Below are positions 9,024 to 16,886 of a stretch of 64,000 nucleotides of DNA, in pieces. Origin of the DNA: Euglena gracilis (taxonomy: Eukaryota > Euglenida > Euglenophyceae > Euglenales); assembly GCA_039621445.1 (NCBI GenBank), contig CP154956.1, positions 50,455,302 to 50,519,301 on the forward strand. The letters are read 5' to 3'. The position numbers were made by a program, and so were the translations under genes. The notes under the pieces are model-generated. The model was given only the letters and a program-made list of their open reading frames with translations, did not search any database and was not told the origin of the DNA. The number at the start of each line of letters is the position of its first letter. The stretch's first letter is position 1.

Positions 9024-9048
9024 AGAGAGAGAGAGAGAGAGAGAGAAG
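9024..9048 (+). repeat. GA microsatellite
   Basis: An uninterrupted run of about twelve GA dinucleotides just downstream of the putative LTR end. The corresponding part of the inverted arm (about 10640-10680) is a less regular GA/CT tract. Confidence 0.9.
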
Positions 9049-9065
9049 TGAGATTTTCGCACCAA

Positions 9066-9344
9066 ATGGCAGATTTTTCGGTGTTCACCAAATTTTCAGA
9101 AAACATTAAAAAAACGATCCTACGCACCGGCTGGGGTAGGGGGAAACACCTGGGTGAAAAAATGGGAGTTGGCCTGAGCCCACCAACCGCCAGAAAAAGC
9201 ACAGGCCCCGCCCCGGAAACACCCACCCCCCGGCTGTCGGTGGTTATCCACGACGGCGAGGCCCCCTGGGCCCTCGGCCCACCGGGACTCGCCGGTCGTG
9301 GGGGCGACCGGCGGCGCACAGGGGGTGGGGCCGGCGAACAGTAC
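9066..9344 (+). CDS. Start of a gag-like frame downstream of the element A LTR (truncated)
   Basis: Reads MADFSVFTKFSENIKKTILR, then GWGRGKHLGEKMGVGLSPP and a Pro/Gly/Arg-rich stretch, ending at the junction at 9344. The inverted arm encodes the same protein start (MADISFFTKISENF, minus strand from 10613). There it runs into a zinc-knuckle-like segment and a methyltransferase, so this is the N-terminus of a gag. Its position directly after an LTR suggests a second unit that shared that LTR. Function beyond gag is not recognisable. Confidence 0.45.
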
Positions 9345-10330
9345 CCTGGGGGACGAACACCAAACCCTCCCCCTTTGGAATATGCCTTTCCTCTTTCCCG
9401 TCTACCTGAAAAATGACCAAATCTGGGACACGGTATTTTTTATGTGACGTCCCACCAAAAAAAGTTTCCACCAAAACGGTTAAAATGTCCTTTGGACCCG
9501 TGGATGGTGAACTTGCACGAAAAACCCGGCCACAAACAGTTTGGCCAACCCTCCATCATTCCCCATATACGAGTGGGCCTTTTGTAGTCAAAAGGACTAC
9601 ATTGACAAAAATCAATGTTCAAAAAAATCAGCCCTTTCAAAAATTCACGGTCCTTCATGAGGCCGTTTCGGGGAATTTTAATAAAAATTCTGGGGGGTTG
9701 TAAAAATTGGGTATAGGAAAGTGTCATTTTTGTGTGAGAATCGGCATACTCCAAATTTCTTTCACACATGGTGGGGTCTTGACCATATTTCGTTTTAGGC
9801 ACGGATGCAAAAGTCAAGTCCACCCCCCTCCAGATTTTGTTCCCGTAAAAAGCTTCAAAACCTTTGGCACTTTTGACCCAAAAATTCGCTGGACTTTGTC
9901 CACAAAAGTGTTTGACTGTGGCGCAAATATTTTCCGAAACAAATTTTGCGCTGGGGGCACTTGAACAAAAGTGCTGCCCCTGAACCGTTGGCCACCACTT
10001 TCTCCTTGGGCAGTTTCCCAACCTTTGTCATAAAAATTGGTCGTCCCGCCCCCCTTGCCTCGTCCCGCCCCCCCCATGGGCATGTGGCCCAATACTGTGT
10101 GCGGGGGGAGCTTGATTTGCATCCAGAATTTTTGTCCATAAGTAAGAGGCATTATTCCCAACCTCAACACAACACTTACGCGGTGCTCCGATTACACAGG
10201 TTGTGTGGTTGGGGTTTGGGAGCGGTGCTTCTTTCACCTCTGAAGAATTTTTTGACAACGCCCCCCCTTCTTGAGGATTTCTGATGAAATTCTGAGAAAA
10301 ATTCTCGTTTCGCGTTTTCTGAATGCATTT
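9345..10330 (-). pseudogene. Gag tail and C5 methyltransferase remnant (unit following element B)
   Basis: On the minus strand, about 10190-10030 gives a decayed zinc-knuckle region (RKCCVEVGNNASYLW, where C's gag has ERCGKMGHIAAKCW). From 10021 down to 9345 comes a methyltransferase remnant. FASVPKTKYGQ stands where FASVPCTEYSQ is expected, so the catalytic Cys is lost, and motif I is deleted or unrecognisable. PRNGLMKDREFLKGLIFL and KRPTRIWG follow. It ends with EERHIPKGEGLVFVPQGT, which matches the end of the C methyltransferase. It forms the spacer between two large inverted arms. Confidence 0.7.
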
Positions 10331-10613
10331 GGTGTTTACCGGCCCCACCCCCTGTGCGCCGCCGGTCGCCCCCACGACCGGCGAGTCCCGGTGGGCCGAG
10401 GGCCCGGGGGGGGGGGTCCTCGCCGTCGTGGATAACCACCGACAGCAGGGGGGTGGGTGTTTTCGGGGTGGGGCCTGCACTTTCTCGGGGAATTGGTGGG
10501 CTCAAGCCAACCCCCATTTTTTCACCCAGGTGATTTCCCCAACCCCAGCCGGCGCGTAGGATCGTTGTTTCAAAGTTTTCCGAAATTTTAGTAAAAAAAG
10601 AAATATCTGCCAT
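10331..10613 (-). CDS. Gag N-terminal frame following the element B LTR
   Basis: Minus-strand frame MADISFFTKISENFETTILR, GWGWGNHLGEKMGVGLSPP and a Pro-rich stretch with SVVIHDGED. It is about 90% identical at the DNA level to the inverted partner at 9066-9344. It continues in frame past the arm boundary with HQMHSENAKREFFSEF and toward the zinc-knuckle remnant. No enzymatic motif. Confidence 0.45.
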
Positions 10614-10710
10614 TTGAAATGAAATCGAACTTTTCTCTCTGAAACCTTACTTTTCTCTCTTTCTCTCTCTCACACTCTCTTACACAAACCAACCCACAAA
10701 CCAACCCACT

Positions 10711-12228
10711 GTATCTGAAATGAATCCCAACCCACTGGAGAAGCAAACACACTGTTGGAAATATGTGAGAGTGACTGAATGTAATGAAAAAAAAACAACC
10801 TGGGGCAAGGAAGAGGGGTAATATAGGCGGCGGTGAGGGTGGCGGTGTTGTAGGGTCTCCTTGATTTCAATACCAAATTGCCTTCAATAACTCCACCAAC
10901 AATGTAATGACCAACAATGTAACTGTCAATTCCAATTCAACAATGTGATTGATCAAATCCAATTCAATGTATTTCCTCTTTGCCAAATGATGCGGAAAAC
11001 CCCTCAAGTTCTGTGAACAAAAGGAATTTGAAAGGTTTTTGAAATTTGACGCACTTCCAATTTAAGTCGCGGTTTTTTGAACTGATTGGCTGTTACCCAC
11101 GATGTTGGAATTTGCACTTTCTGGCAATTTTTGGCTGCCGGCCAAAGCCGGCGGCCGACACCCCCTCCCTTGCGACCTTAGTCGGACACCAAAAACTCGC
11201 ACCCCCCCCCTTCCTCAACAAAGAGGGGGAGAACTCCTCCAGTCGGCACTCCTTCACCCAAAGCCTATGTCCCACACATGCTCCCTTGAACCAACAAACG
11301 GGAAATAAAATTCAGGGACTATGGCTTTCAAGTGCCTTCGAACCGTTGGAAAAAACTCGGTTCACCAACCAATGAATATTTGGCTGCCCCCCCCCCGCTT
11401 CTCACGGGTGGTATGAGGGTCTTCACCAAGATCTGCCCCCCCTGTTTCAACGGGCTGGGGGATTCTTGTTTTAAAATTCGGTTGGCACCCCCCCCCTCCT
11501 CGGGCCGGGGGGATTTTTGTCAAAAAATCGAGCGCCCCCCCCCCCCCTCCTCGGGCCGGGGGGAGTTTTGTCAAAAAATCCAGCGCCCCCCCGCCCCCTC
11601 CTCGGCCGGGGGGATTTTTGTCAAACTCTCGAGCGCCCCCCCCCCCCCCCTCCTCGGGCCGGGGGATTTTTGTCAAAAAATCGAGCCCCCCCCCCCTCTT
11701 CGGGCCGGGGGATTTTTGTCAAAAAATCGAGCGCCCCCCCCCCTCCTCTTCGGGCCGGGGGGATTTTTAAAAATTCAAGCGCCCCCCCCCCCTCCTCGGG
11801 CCGGGGGGGTTTTTGTCCAAAAAGCTCTGTCCCCTTAACAAACCGAATGGGGGCTCATAATGTGACCAAGAACTCCCAAACACAATGTAACCCATCATCT
11901 CAAAGAATCAATCTCCAAACCTACAACACCGGGAGAGAGGAGGAGAGGACGGCAAATATAGGCGCAGTGGGGCGAGTACAAGTACAAATATAAGTGCGGT
12001 GGGGCAAATATAAGCGCAGTGGGGCGAGTACAACAGCAATGCGGCGGCGAATATGCTGAGGTGCCCCGGCCCCCTTGCGGTTCCTTCTTCTCAAATTTCC
12101 ATTCTCCTTGCCAATTCTTGCATCTGTACATTCTCTCCTGCACACGCTCATGCGTGTGCGCGTGCACTCACACCCACACGGACGTGCAAATCGGGTTTTT
12201 GAATTTTTGTGTTGGGTTAAAAACAGCA
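10711..12228 (-). repeat. Element B 3' LTR (putative limits)
   Basis: Inverted counterpart of 7697-8993. It begins TGCTGTTTTTAACCCAACAC on the minus strand directly after a purine tract and ends ACA before GTGGGTTGG. It is about 220 bp longer than the A copy, mainly because the minisatellite has more units. Divergence from the A copy is high in the TC-rich part and low in the GC-rich part. Confidence 0.5.
11480..11825 (+). repeat. GC-rich minisatellite, about seven units of 47-50 bp
   Basis: Units of the form TCCTCGGGCCGGGG, GATTTTTGTCAAAAAATCGAG and a C homopolymer. Each unit contains a self-complementary GATTTTTGTC/AAAAAATC stretch that can fold as a hairpin. The C tracts vary from about 6 to 14. 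Confidence 0.85.
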
Positions 12229-12242
12229 CTTTGCCTTCCCAT
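12229..12242 (-). promoter_or_regulatory. Putative polypurine tract of element B
   Basis: Minus strand ATGGGAAGGCAAAG followed by TGCTG, as in element A. Confidence 0.5.
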
Positions 12243-12291
12243 TTGGCTCACGGTAGAGCCTTGGACAGGGCCTTATGGCTCACCTTAGAGC

Positions 12292-12735
12292 CTATGGCCC
12301 ACCGTCAATTTTAACTTCGGACATGATGTCCATTTTCACTTTTTTCTCACGACAATACTTTACAAACTCCCCACTGAATCTGTGGATGAAATTTCCAGCC
12401 GGTTCACAGGTTTCCTCCCCGTCTTCATATCCGACCCACTTTGTTAGAAACTCCCACTTTCCATCCTTTCCTTTCCGATACCTTAGAATTTTCTCCACCT
12501 CCCACTCATCAGGTAATGCCTCTTCTTCTTTTTCGGTTCGTTTATAATAAAAAAGAGGCACCCCCTTACCTTCAACTTGGGGTTCCCGATATTCCTTCAG
12601 AAAACTTCTATGAGCTTTTGTCTCTACCCCAGGTTTCATCTCAATTACATAACTCTGTTCCCCTTCTCTACCCTTCACGACCGCAGGTCCCACCCACCTA
12701 GAGTCAAGCTTCTCACCCGACCCCTCGGGTCTCCT
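12292..12735 (-). CDS. Element B integrase tail and chromodomain
   Basis: Minus-strand frame with GPAVVKGREGEQSYVIEMKP, then DEWEVEKILRYRKGKDGKWE, FLTKWVGYEDGEETCEPAGNF and RFSGEFVKYCREKK. It is almost identical to element A, but the conserved Trp of ETWEP is Cys here, which may weaken the chromodomain fold. A TGA at 12739-12741 replaces TGG of the VWYRRP motif and separates it from the integrase core. Confidence 0.9.
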   Translation of the reverse strand, partial: RRPEGSGEKLDSRWVGPAVVKGREGEQSYVIEMKPGVETKAHRSFLKEYREPQVEGKGVPLFYYKRTEKEEEALPDEWEVEKILRYRKGKDGKWEFLTKWVGYEDGEETCEPAGNFIHRFSGEFVKYCREKKVKMDIMSEVKIDGGP

Positions 12736-13008
12736 ATATCAAACTGTCGTCCCCACCTTTAGGGGTTCCATTTCTTTCCTCCCCTTATTTATCCTTGCCA
12801 CCTCCTCCGCGTGCTTTTTGTTGAGTATCCTAGCCACCGTCCCATCAATGTCTTGCATCCTTTGGAAAAACTCCACCGAATCCTCACATTCTTTGGGTGG
12901 TTGGTAGGGTACCCCTGCCAATGGTCTTTCCCTTCCAGTCACAATTTCATATGGGCTGAACCCGCTTTTCCCCTTTACGTCGTGAATTCGGTCCAAAACT
13001 TGGGGTAA

Positions 13009-13341
13009 TGTGTGCGGCAGACGGGAGATCCTATGGAGGTTGGTAGCCGGCGCGTAGTACCAAGCCGAGTATCGCTCGAGTAGCTTATTCGGTAAGGTGC
13101 TGGGCTTACACGCGGGAGGTCGTGATTTCGAGACCCAGGTCCCGCCGTGTGAGTCCTGGTCGATCCCGTACGGGCAGAGGGCATACCGCGGGGATCGACC
13201 GGCGCGTGCAACTGCGCCCAAGGACGAGACACTGGTTGGCCGGACCTTGGGTGCAGTTCCCCGCCTGAGGGCGTGCCACGGCAAGTAGTATGAGCTGCCC
13301 CGTGGTCGTCCAACGGCGCGTGGTGACGACCAACGTATACA
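13009..13341 (+). repeat. TRIM3 5' LTR
   Basis: Begins TGTGTGCGGCAGACGGG and ends CCAACGTATACA. It contains a tRNA-like block (13074-13145) and two long stems. In this copy the B-box region reads GATTTCGAGACC instead of GGGTTCGAGACC. Confidence 0.92.
13074..13145 (+). other. tRNA-like segment in TRIM3 5' LTR
   Basis: Same layout as the 13764-13835 copy: A box TAGCTTATTCGG at 13081-13092 and an anticodon-like loop CTTACAC. The B box is damaged (ATTTCGAGACC), so Pol III function is probably weaker in this copy. Confidence 0.5.
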
Positions 13342-13358
13342 TGGTAGCAGGGGAACCC
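13342..13358 (+). promoter_or_regulatory. Primer binding site of TRIM3
   Basis: TGGTAGCAGGGGAACCC follows the LTR with no gap. TGG pairs with the CCA end of a tRNA, and TGGTAGCAG is the start of the complement of eukaryotic initiator-Met tRNA 3' ends. Confidence 0.7.
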
Positions 13359-13687
13359 GTCTAATGCCACACGAACCAGGAAATCAGAGCCTGACCCCAC
13401 GGCGCCCGGAAGGCGGAGGCGGACGCGCCGAGTCTAGGGCGACTGAAACTCCTACACCGTTCCAAAGTCTCAAGCCGATGCAAAGGGGGACGCTCCAGTG
13501 CGGCAGAGCCCGTGGAAGTCGACAACACGTAAACTGCCGGCAATAGCAAACCCGAGCTGCAGGGGTCGGCAGCCTGGTGACGCAGTACTCGTGAGAAGCA
13601 CTCAGCCAAGTAGGGCCGTGTGAGGCAAAACCCGAGCTGCAGGGGCCACGGCCATAGTGACGCAGTGGGCTAGTGTAGTAAGGCTCT

Positions 13688-13698
13688 TGGGAGGGGAG
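13688..13698 (+). promoter_or_regulatory. Polypurine tract of TRIM3
   Basis: GGGAGGGGAG lies immediately before the TGTGTGCGG of the 3' LTR. Confidence 0.7.
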
Positions 13699-14031
13699 TG
13701 TGTGCGGCAGACGGGAGATCCTACGGAGGTTGGTAGCCGGCGCGTAGTACCAAGCCGAGTATCGCTCGAGTAGCTTATTCGGTAAGGTGCTGGGCTCACA
13801 CGCGGGAGGTCGTGGGTTCGAGACCCAGGTCCCGCCGTGTGAGTCCTGGTCGATCCCGTACGGGCAGAGGGCATACCGCGGGGATCGACCGGCGCGTGCA
13901 ACTGCGCCCAAGGACGAGACACTGGTTGGCCGGACCTTGGGTGCAGTTCCCCGCCTGAGGGCGTGCCACGGCAAGTAGTATGAGCTGCCCCGTCGCCGTC
14001 CAACGGCGGGTGGTGACGACCAACGTATACA
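13699..14031 (+). repeat. TRIM3 3' LTR
   Basis: Repeat of 13009-13341. Stems seen: GGTCGATCCC at 13848-13857 pairs with 13881-13890. AACTGCGCCCAAGG at 13900-13913 pairs with 13935-13948 with one mismatch. Confidence 0.92.
13764..13835 (+). other. tRNA-like segment with A and B boxes in TRIM3 3' LTR
   Basis: The A box TAGCTTATTCGG (13771-13782) fits TRGCNNARYNGG. The B box GGTTCGAGACC (13815-13825) fits GGTTCGANNCC. Between them a cloverleaf can be drawn: D stem GCTT/AGGT, loop ATTCGGTA, anticodon-like loop CTCACAC (CAC, valine-like), variable loop AGGTC, and T arm GTGGG/CCCAG around TTCGAGA. The acceptor stem (GCTCGAG/GTCCCGC) and anticodon stem pair poorly, so this is a tRNA-derived promoter module and not a functional tRNA. 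No T4 terminator follows within the LTR. Confidence 0.6.
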
Positions 14032-15051
14032 GGTAAAGCCTCAACCCAATTAATTTTTTCCTCCACGTACAATTTTCTCAACACCTCCATTACCTGTTTT
14101 CCGGCTCTCTCGACCCTCCCGTTTGCTTGGTGGTGGTATGCTTGGGAATATGCTTGCCTAATCCCCAAAAGTGCACACATGTTTTTCCACAAAGTGCTTG
14201 TGAAATGGCTCCCTTGGTCACTTGAGATGACCGAGGGAACCCCAAAAGGCCTCCACTGATTATTCACCATTTCCTTAGCCAACTTGGCACCGGTTAACCC
14301 CTTGTCCTTGCATGCAACCCCCACAATCCATCCCGAATGCCTATCCACACACAAGGCTAGGGTGTCATACTCCCTCCCATCGTGTAAAACCCTTGGCATT
14401 CGAAACAAATCGATGGCAACACTTGTCATTAGTGCTGGGGGTATGGATGTGGACTCGATGGGTCCTTTCAAACTCTCCCCCCTCACACTCGCTTGGCATG
14501 TGGAACAATTTTTGCTGCAATTTTGGTTGAATTGTCTTGCAGCCTTTTCATCAGCCCAAACAAAACGGATTGCCATGTGTTTCCAAACTTTTTCAGGGCC
14601 AACGTGCCCCAAAAACTCGTGAATTTCTTGAATCACCATATGTTGAAAACTTTCAGGCACACACAACTTTTCTTCAAAAAACAATTGGCCATTTAGCACT
14701 TTGAAGATCTTTGGCCACATTGAATCGCCTTTGGTAGCTACCCATTTTTCTTTCCATGTGGGGCAGTGGGAATATGCTTCCCCCCAATCACGCTCCCATA
14801 CGGGCTTAATATCCTTAGGGGTCGTACTTGGCAGGGCGTCCCCCACTGCCATACGAGTGTCCCCCCTCGAACTTTCAGCCGTCTCCGGGACAGGGGTCGT
14901 CTCCCCCCCACTTTCTCATCCCAAAAATGAACTCGTTTCTTTTCTTTCCTGGGCCCTTGTGAGTGGGTGTCCACAGGGGTGTCTTTTCCTCCTGGGTCTA
15001 CCTCACCCTCGGTTCCCCTCCTTGTGCACTCTCCTTTTTCCTCCTCGGGTG

Positions 15052-15801
15052 TTACGTTTTTGCCACTACGGGTGGTGTCCAGGCATTACGTAAACTGGGC
15101 TGCTTTTTGATTCTTATCTCCAAACACTGTTTTTCCTCTTCTTTTTCCTCCCGGATAAAAATTTCCATTTCATCCTTGTCTTCGGCTGACCCGTGCTTAC
15201 TTATGTCCCTTAGGGCCTGTGAAGCTGGGTATGCCCACCGACTAAGGATATCGGCTATGGTGTTTTCTTTAACCGGGATATATCCCACCGTCAAATCATA
15301 CTTGGAGAAAATTTGATGCCATCTCGCCCTCCTCCCAACCGGACCACTGGGGGTGTCTAGGACTTCCCTTGTCCAAGACTCCAAACTTTGGTGGTCGGTT
15401 AAAACCAAAACGGGTTGCAATCCAATCCAACTCTCCCATTTTTGTAGTGCCAAAATTATGGCGTACGTCTCCAACTCCCTTGGGGTCCATTTTCTTTGCC
15501 CCTCGGTCAACTTTCGAGACATAAAAGCCACTGGCACAGTTTTTTTCTCAATCACATCCTGGGCTGTGGGTCTTCCTTCCCCCTCCTTCATTTGCTCTAA
15601 CGTTGCCCCCACGGCGTACCCACTGGCATCAACCCTTAGCACAAAGGGTTTATCTGCGTCTACCCGTTGCAACATTAGGCCCAAACACAACCTTTTTTTC
15701 AGCTCCTCAAAAGCTTTTAAATCCTCCCCATCAAATTCCACAGGTTTCCGACTTCCTTTCTTTCCCACCTCCCTGGGGACTTTCAATTTGCAAAAAATCA
15801 A
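15052..15801 (-). CDS. Element B RNase H and linker (5' truncated)
   Basis: Minus strand. It starts at the RT connection (KLKVPREVGKKGSRKPVE), then FVLRVDASGYAVGATLEQ, PVAFMSRKLTEGQRKW, ALQKWESWIGLQPVLVLTDH, RRARWHQIFSKYDL and ILSRWAYPASQALRDIS. The charged linker (EDKDEMEIFIREEKEEEK) ends near 15052. It shows the open frame that element A has lost. From 15051 to 14853 the linker is split over frames. RT, protease, methyltransferases and gag are missing: homology to A stops at about 15795, where element D sequence begins. Confidence 0.88.
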   Translation of the reverse strand: MIFCKLKVPREVGKKGSRKPVEFDGEDLKAFEELKKRLCLGLMLQRVDADKPFVLRVDASGYAVGATLEQMKEGEGRPTAQDVIEKKTVPVAFMSRKLTEGQRKWTPRELETYAIILALQKWESWIGLQPVLVLTDHQSLESWTREVLDTPSGPVGRRARWHQIFSKYDLTVGYIPVKENTIADILSRWAYPASQALRDISKHGSAEDKDEMEIFIREEKEEEKQCLEIRIKKQPSLRNAWTPPVVAKT

Positions 15802-16164
15802 TTTCCGCGGCTAGTTTCCCCCTAGCCACGAGAATCCTTCATTCACCCTTGAAATCCTTTCACGGGAGTTCAATGGAAAATGGCAAAAAAATCAACAGGG
15901 GCAATGAAATGTCCTGGATTGCCCACACCAGCCTCACCCAAACCAGGGTGTGGTGGTGAATGAAAACTTCAGGGGAGAAATAAAAAATGAAACCAATGAC
16001 GAGGAAACTCCCGTCATTTCTCCCAGGGCCTCAGCCCTATGATGGGGTCCACCTGCATCTGTGGAGGGGCATATAATGGGACCTCCCCCTCCCCAGGCAA
16101 CCACTCCAGGCCCTTTTCACCACTCCTTTTCCCCCATTTTTAGGTTGCCGTTGTCTTTAAATCC
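15802..16164 (-). other. Element D 3' untranslated region / LTR start
   Basis: No reading frame. On the minus strand it has a purine tract GGGGAGGGGGAGG (about 16085) after the chromodomain stop, then a TATATG-like box and a GGCTAG/CTAGCC hairpin near 15812-15835. The other LTR was not recognised, so LTR limits are not set. Confidence 0.4.
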
Positions 16165-16683
16165 TTAGAGACATCTAACGCAACCCTTTTCCCAGGCAAT
16201 ACACTATTACGTCGCTATTGTACTCCTGGAAAAAATGTTCCACCGGTTCCGAATTTGCCTCCTCAAACCCTTGCCACTTCGTTAAGAAAAAACATTTTTC
16301 CCTTAACGAACTTGTGGTTTAGGATTTTATCCACTAACCAGGGATCTGGGGCACCTTCCGCCTCAGGTACCGTCCGCCGGTGGGAAAATAGGGGGATAGG
16401 CTTATCAGATGTGGGGTCCTCCACATACAGCTTCAAATCCTTCCGATGGGTTGACCTCAATCAGGTGGGAGTGAATTCCCTCCCTTGCGGTAACCTTGCA
16501 AGGGCCCAACCACGGGAATCCAATTTTGTGCCACTATCGGGGGGTCTCAGGTACCACACCAGATTCCCCACCTCCAATGGCTCCCAACCGTCTAAACCAC
16601 GGTTGGCCCGAGCGCATTGTTTGGCATGCAAATTATTCATTTTGCCAACAAATAATGCAACGGCTCAAAAAATTCAGGTTGAG
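16165..16683 (-). pseudogene. Element D integrase C-terminal region and chromodomain (frameshifted)
   Basis: Minus strand. KMNNLHAKQCARANRG and the VWYLRPPDSGTKLDSRW segment correspond to the SH3-like tail of integrase. Then come HRKDLKLYVEDP and the chromodomain start PWLVDKILNHKFVKGKMFF. A one-base shift leads into LTKWQGFEEANSEPVEHFF, QEYNSDVIVYCLGKGLR and a stop near 16165. At least two frameshifts. The chromodomain is clearly of the same class as those of A and B but diverged. Confidence 0.8.
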
Positions 16684-16886
16684 GACAAGTTGAATTGGGT
16701 TGAAGCCCTCCCCCAAGCACTAGACCGTATCCATGATACGCCGGGGGAGAGTGGCCTAAGCCCATTTCAAATCTTGTTCGGTCGACACCGTTCATTGGGT
16801 GGGTTACCTTATGAACAGTTAAGGGATTGTGAAGATGCCAGATCATTTTTCTCTCGGCAAAGAGAAATTGATTTGGTAGTGGCTTG
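16684..16886 (+). pseudogene. Inverted segment of element D integrase
   Basis: On the plus strand this encodes VEDKLNWVEALPQALDRIHD, then SGLSPFQILFGRHRSLGGLP and EQLRDCEDARSFFSRQREID. This is exactly the part of integrase that should connect QAYHQ (minus strand, ending at 16887) to KMNNLHAKQ (minus strand, starting at about 16683). About 203 bp have been flipped in place, and about 20-25 codons containing the catalytic-Glu region (NGR.E) are missing. Confidence 0.85.

Larger units (their letters stand above)
13009..14031 (+). mobile_element. TRIM3, complete small LTR element with tRNA-like LTRs
   Basis: All structural parts are visible: a 5-bp target duplication GGTAA (13004-13008 and 14032-14036), 333-bp LTRs with TG/CA ends (13009-13341, 13699-14031), and a primer binding site beginning TGGTAGCAG directly after the 5' LTR. 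A purine tract GGGAGGGGAG lies directly before the 3' LTR. The interior is only 357 bp and non-coding. The LTRs differ at about seven positions. It must have been mobilised by proteins of a larger element. It is inserted in the integrase of element B. Confidence 0.92.
12739..14852 (-). pseudogene. Element B integrase, interrupted by TRIM3
   Basis: Minus strand. The upstream part (14852-14032) is open: HCPTWKEKWV, the zinc finger HEFLGHVGPEKVWKHM with CSKNCSTC, then the catalytic Asp (SVAIDLFRMPRV), HSGWIVGVACKDK intact, ISSDQGSHFTS and ANGRVERAG. TRIM3 is inserted after INWVEALP. On its other side the frame resumes with QVLDRIHDVKGKSGFSPYEI and runs to 12739. Apart from TRIM3 and the terminal TGA the integrase is intact, so B was fitter than A when TRIM3 landed. 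The open frame at the 14036 boundary runs on into TRIM3 by chance. Confidence 0.9.
5165..15795. repeat. Large imperfect inverted repeat (elements A and B)
   Basis: Left arm 5165-9344 and right arm 15795-10331 (with TRIM3 inserted) are inverted copies covering RNase H, integrase, chromodomain, LTR and the following gag start. They flank a spacer of about 1 kb (9345-10330). Coding parts are nearly identical. LTR parts differ by indels and minisatellite copy number. Confidence 0.85.

Noticed and set aside
9440-9703. Plus-strand ORFs in the spacer of the inverted repeat
   Set aside because: Only the minus strand shows methyltransferase homology (KRPTRIWG, EERHIPKGEG).
11480-11825. CRISPR-like array
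   Set aside because: The units are contiguous, with no unique spacers, and lie inside an LTR of a eukaryotic retroelement; this is a minisatellite.
13764-13835. Functional valine tRNA gene
   Set aside because: A and B boxes fit, but acceptor and anticodon stems have several mismatches, it is inside an LTR in two copies, and no T4 terminator follows.
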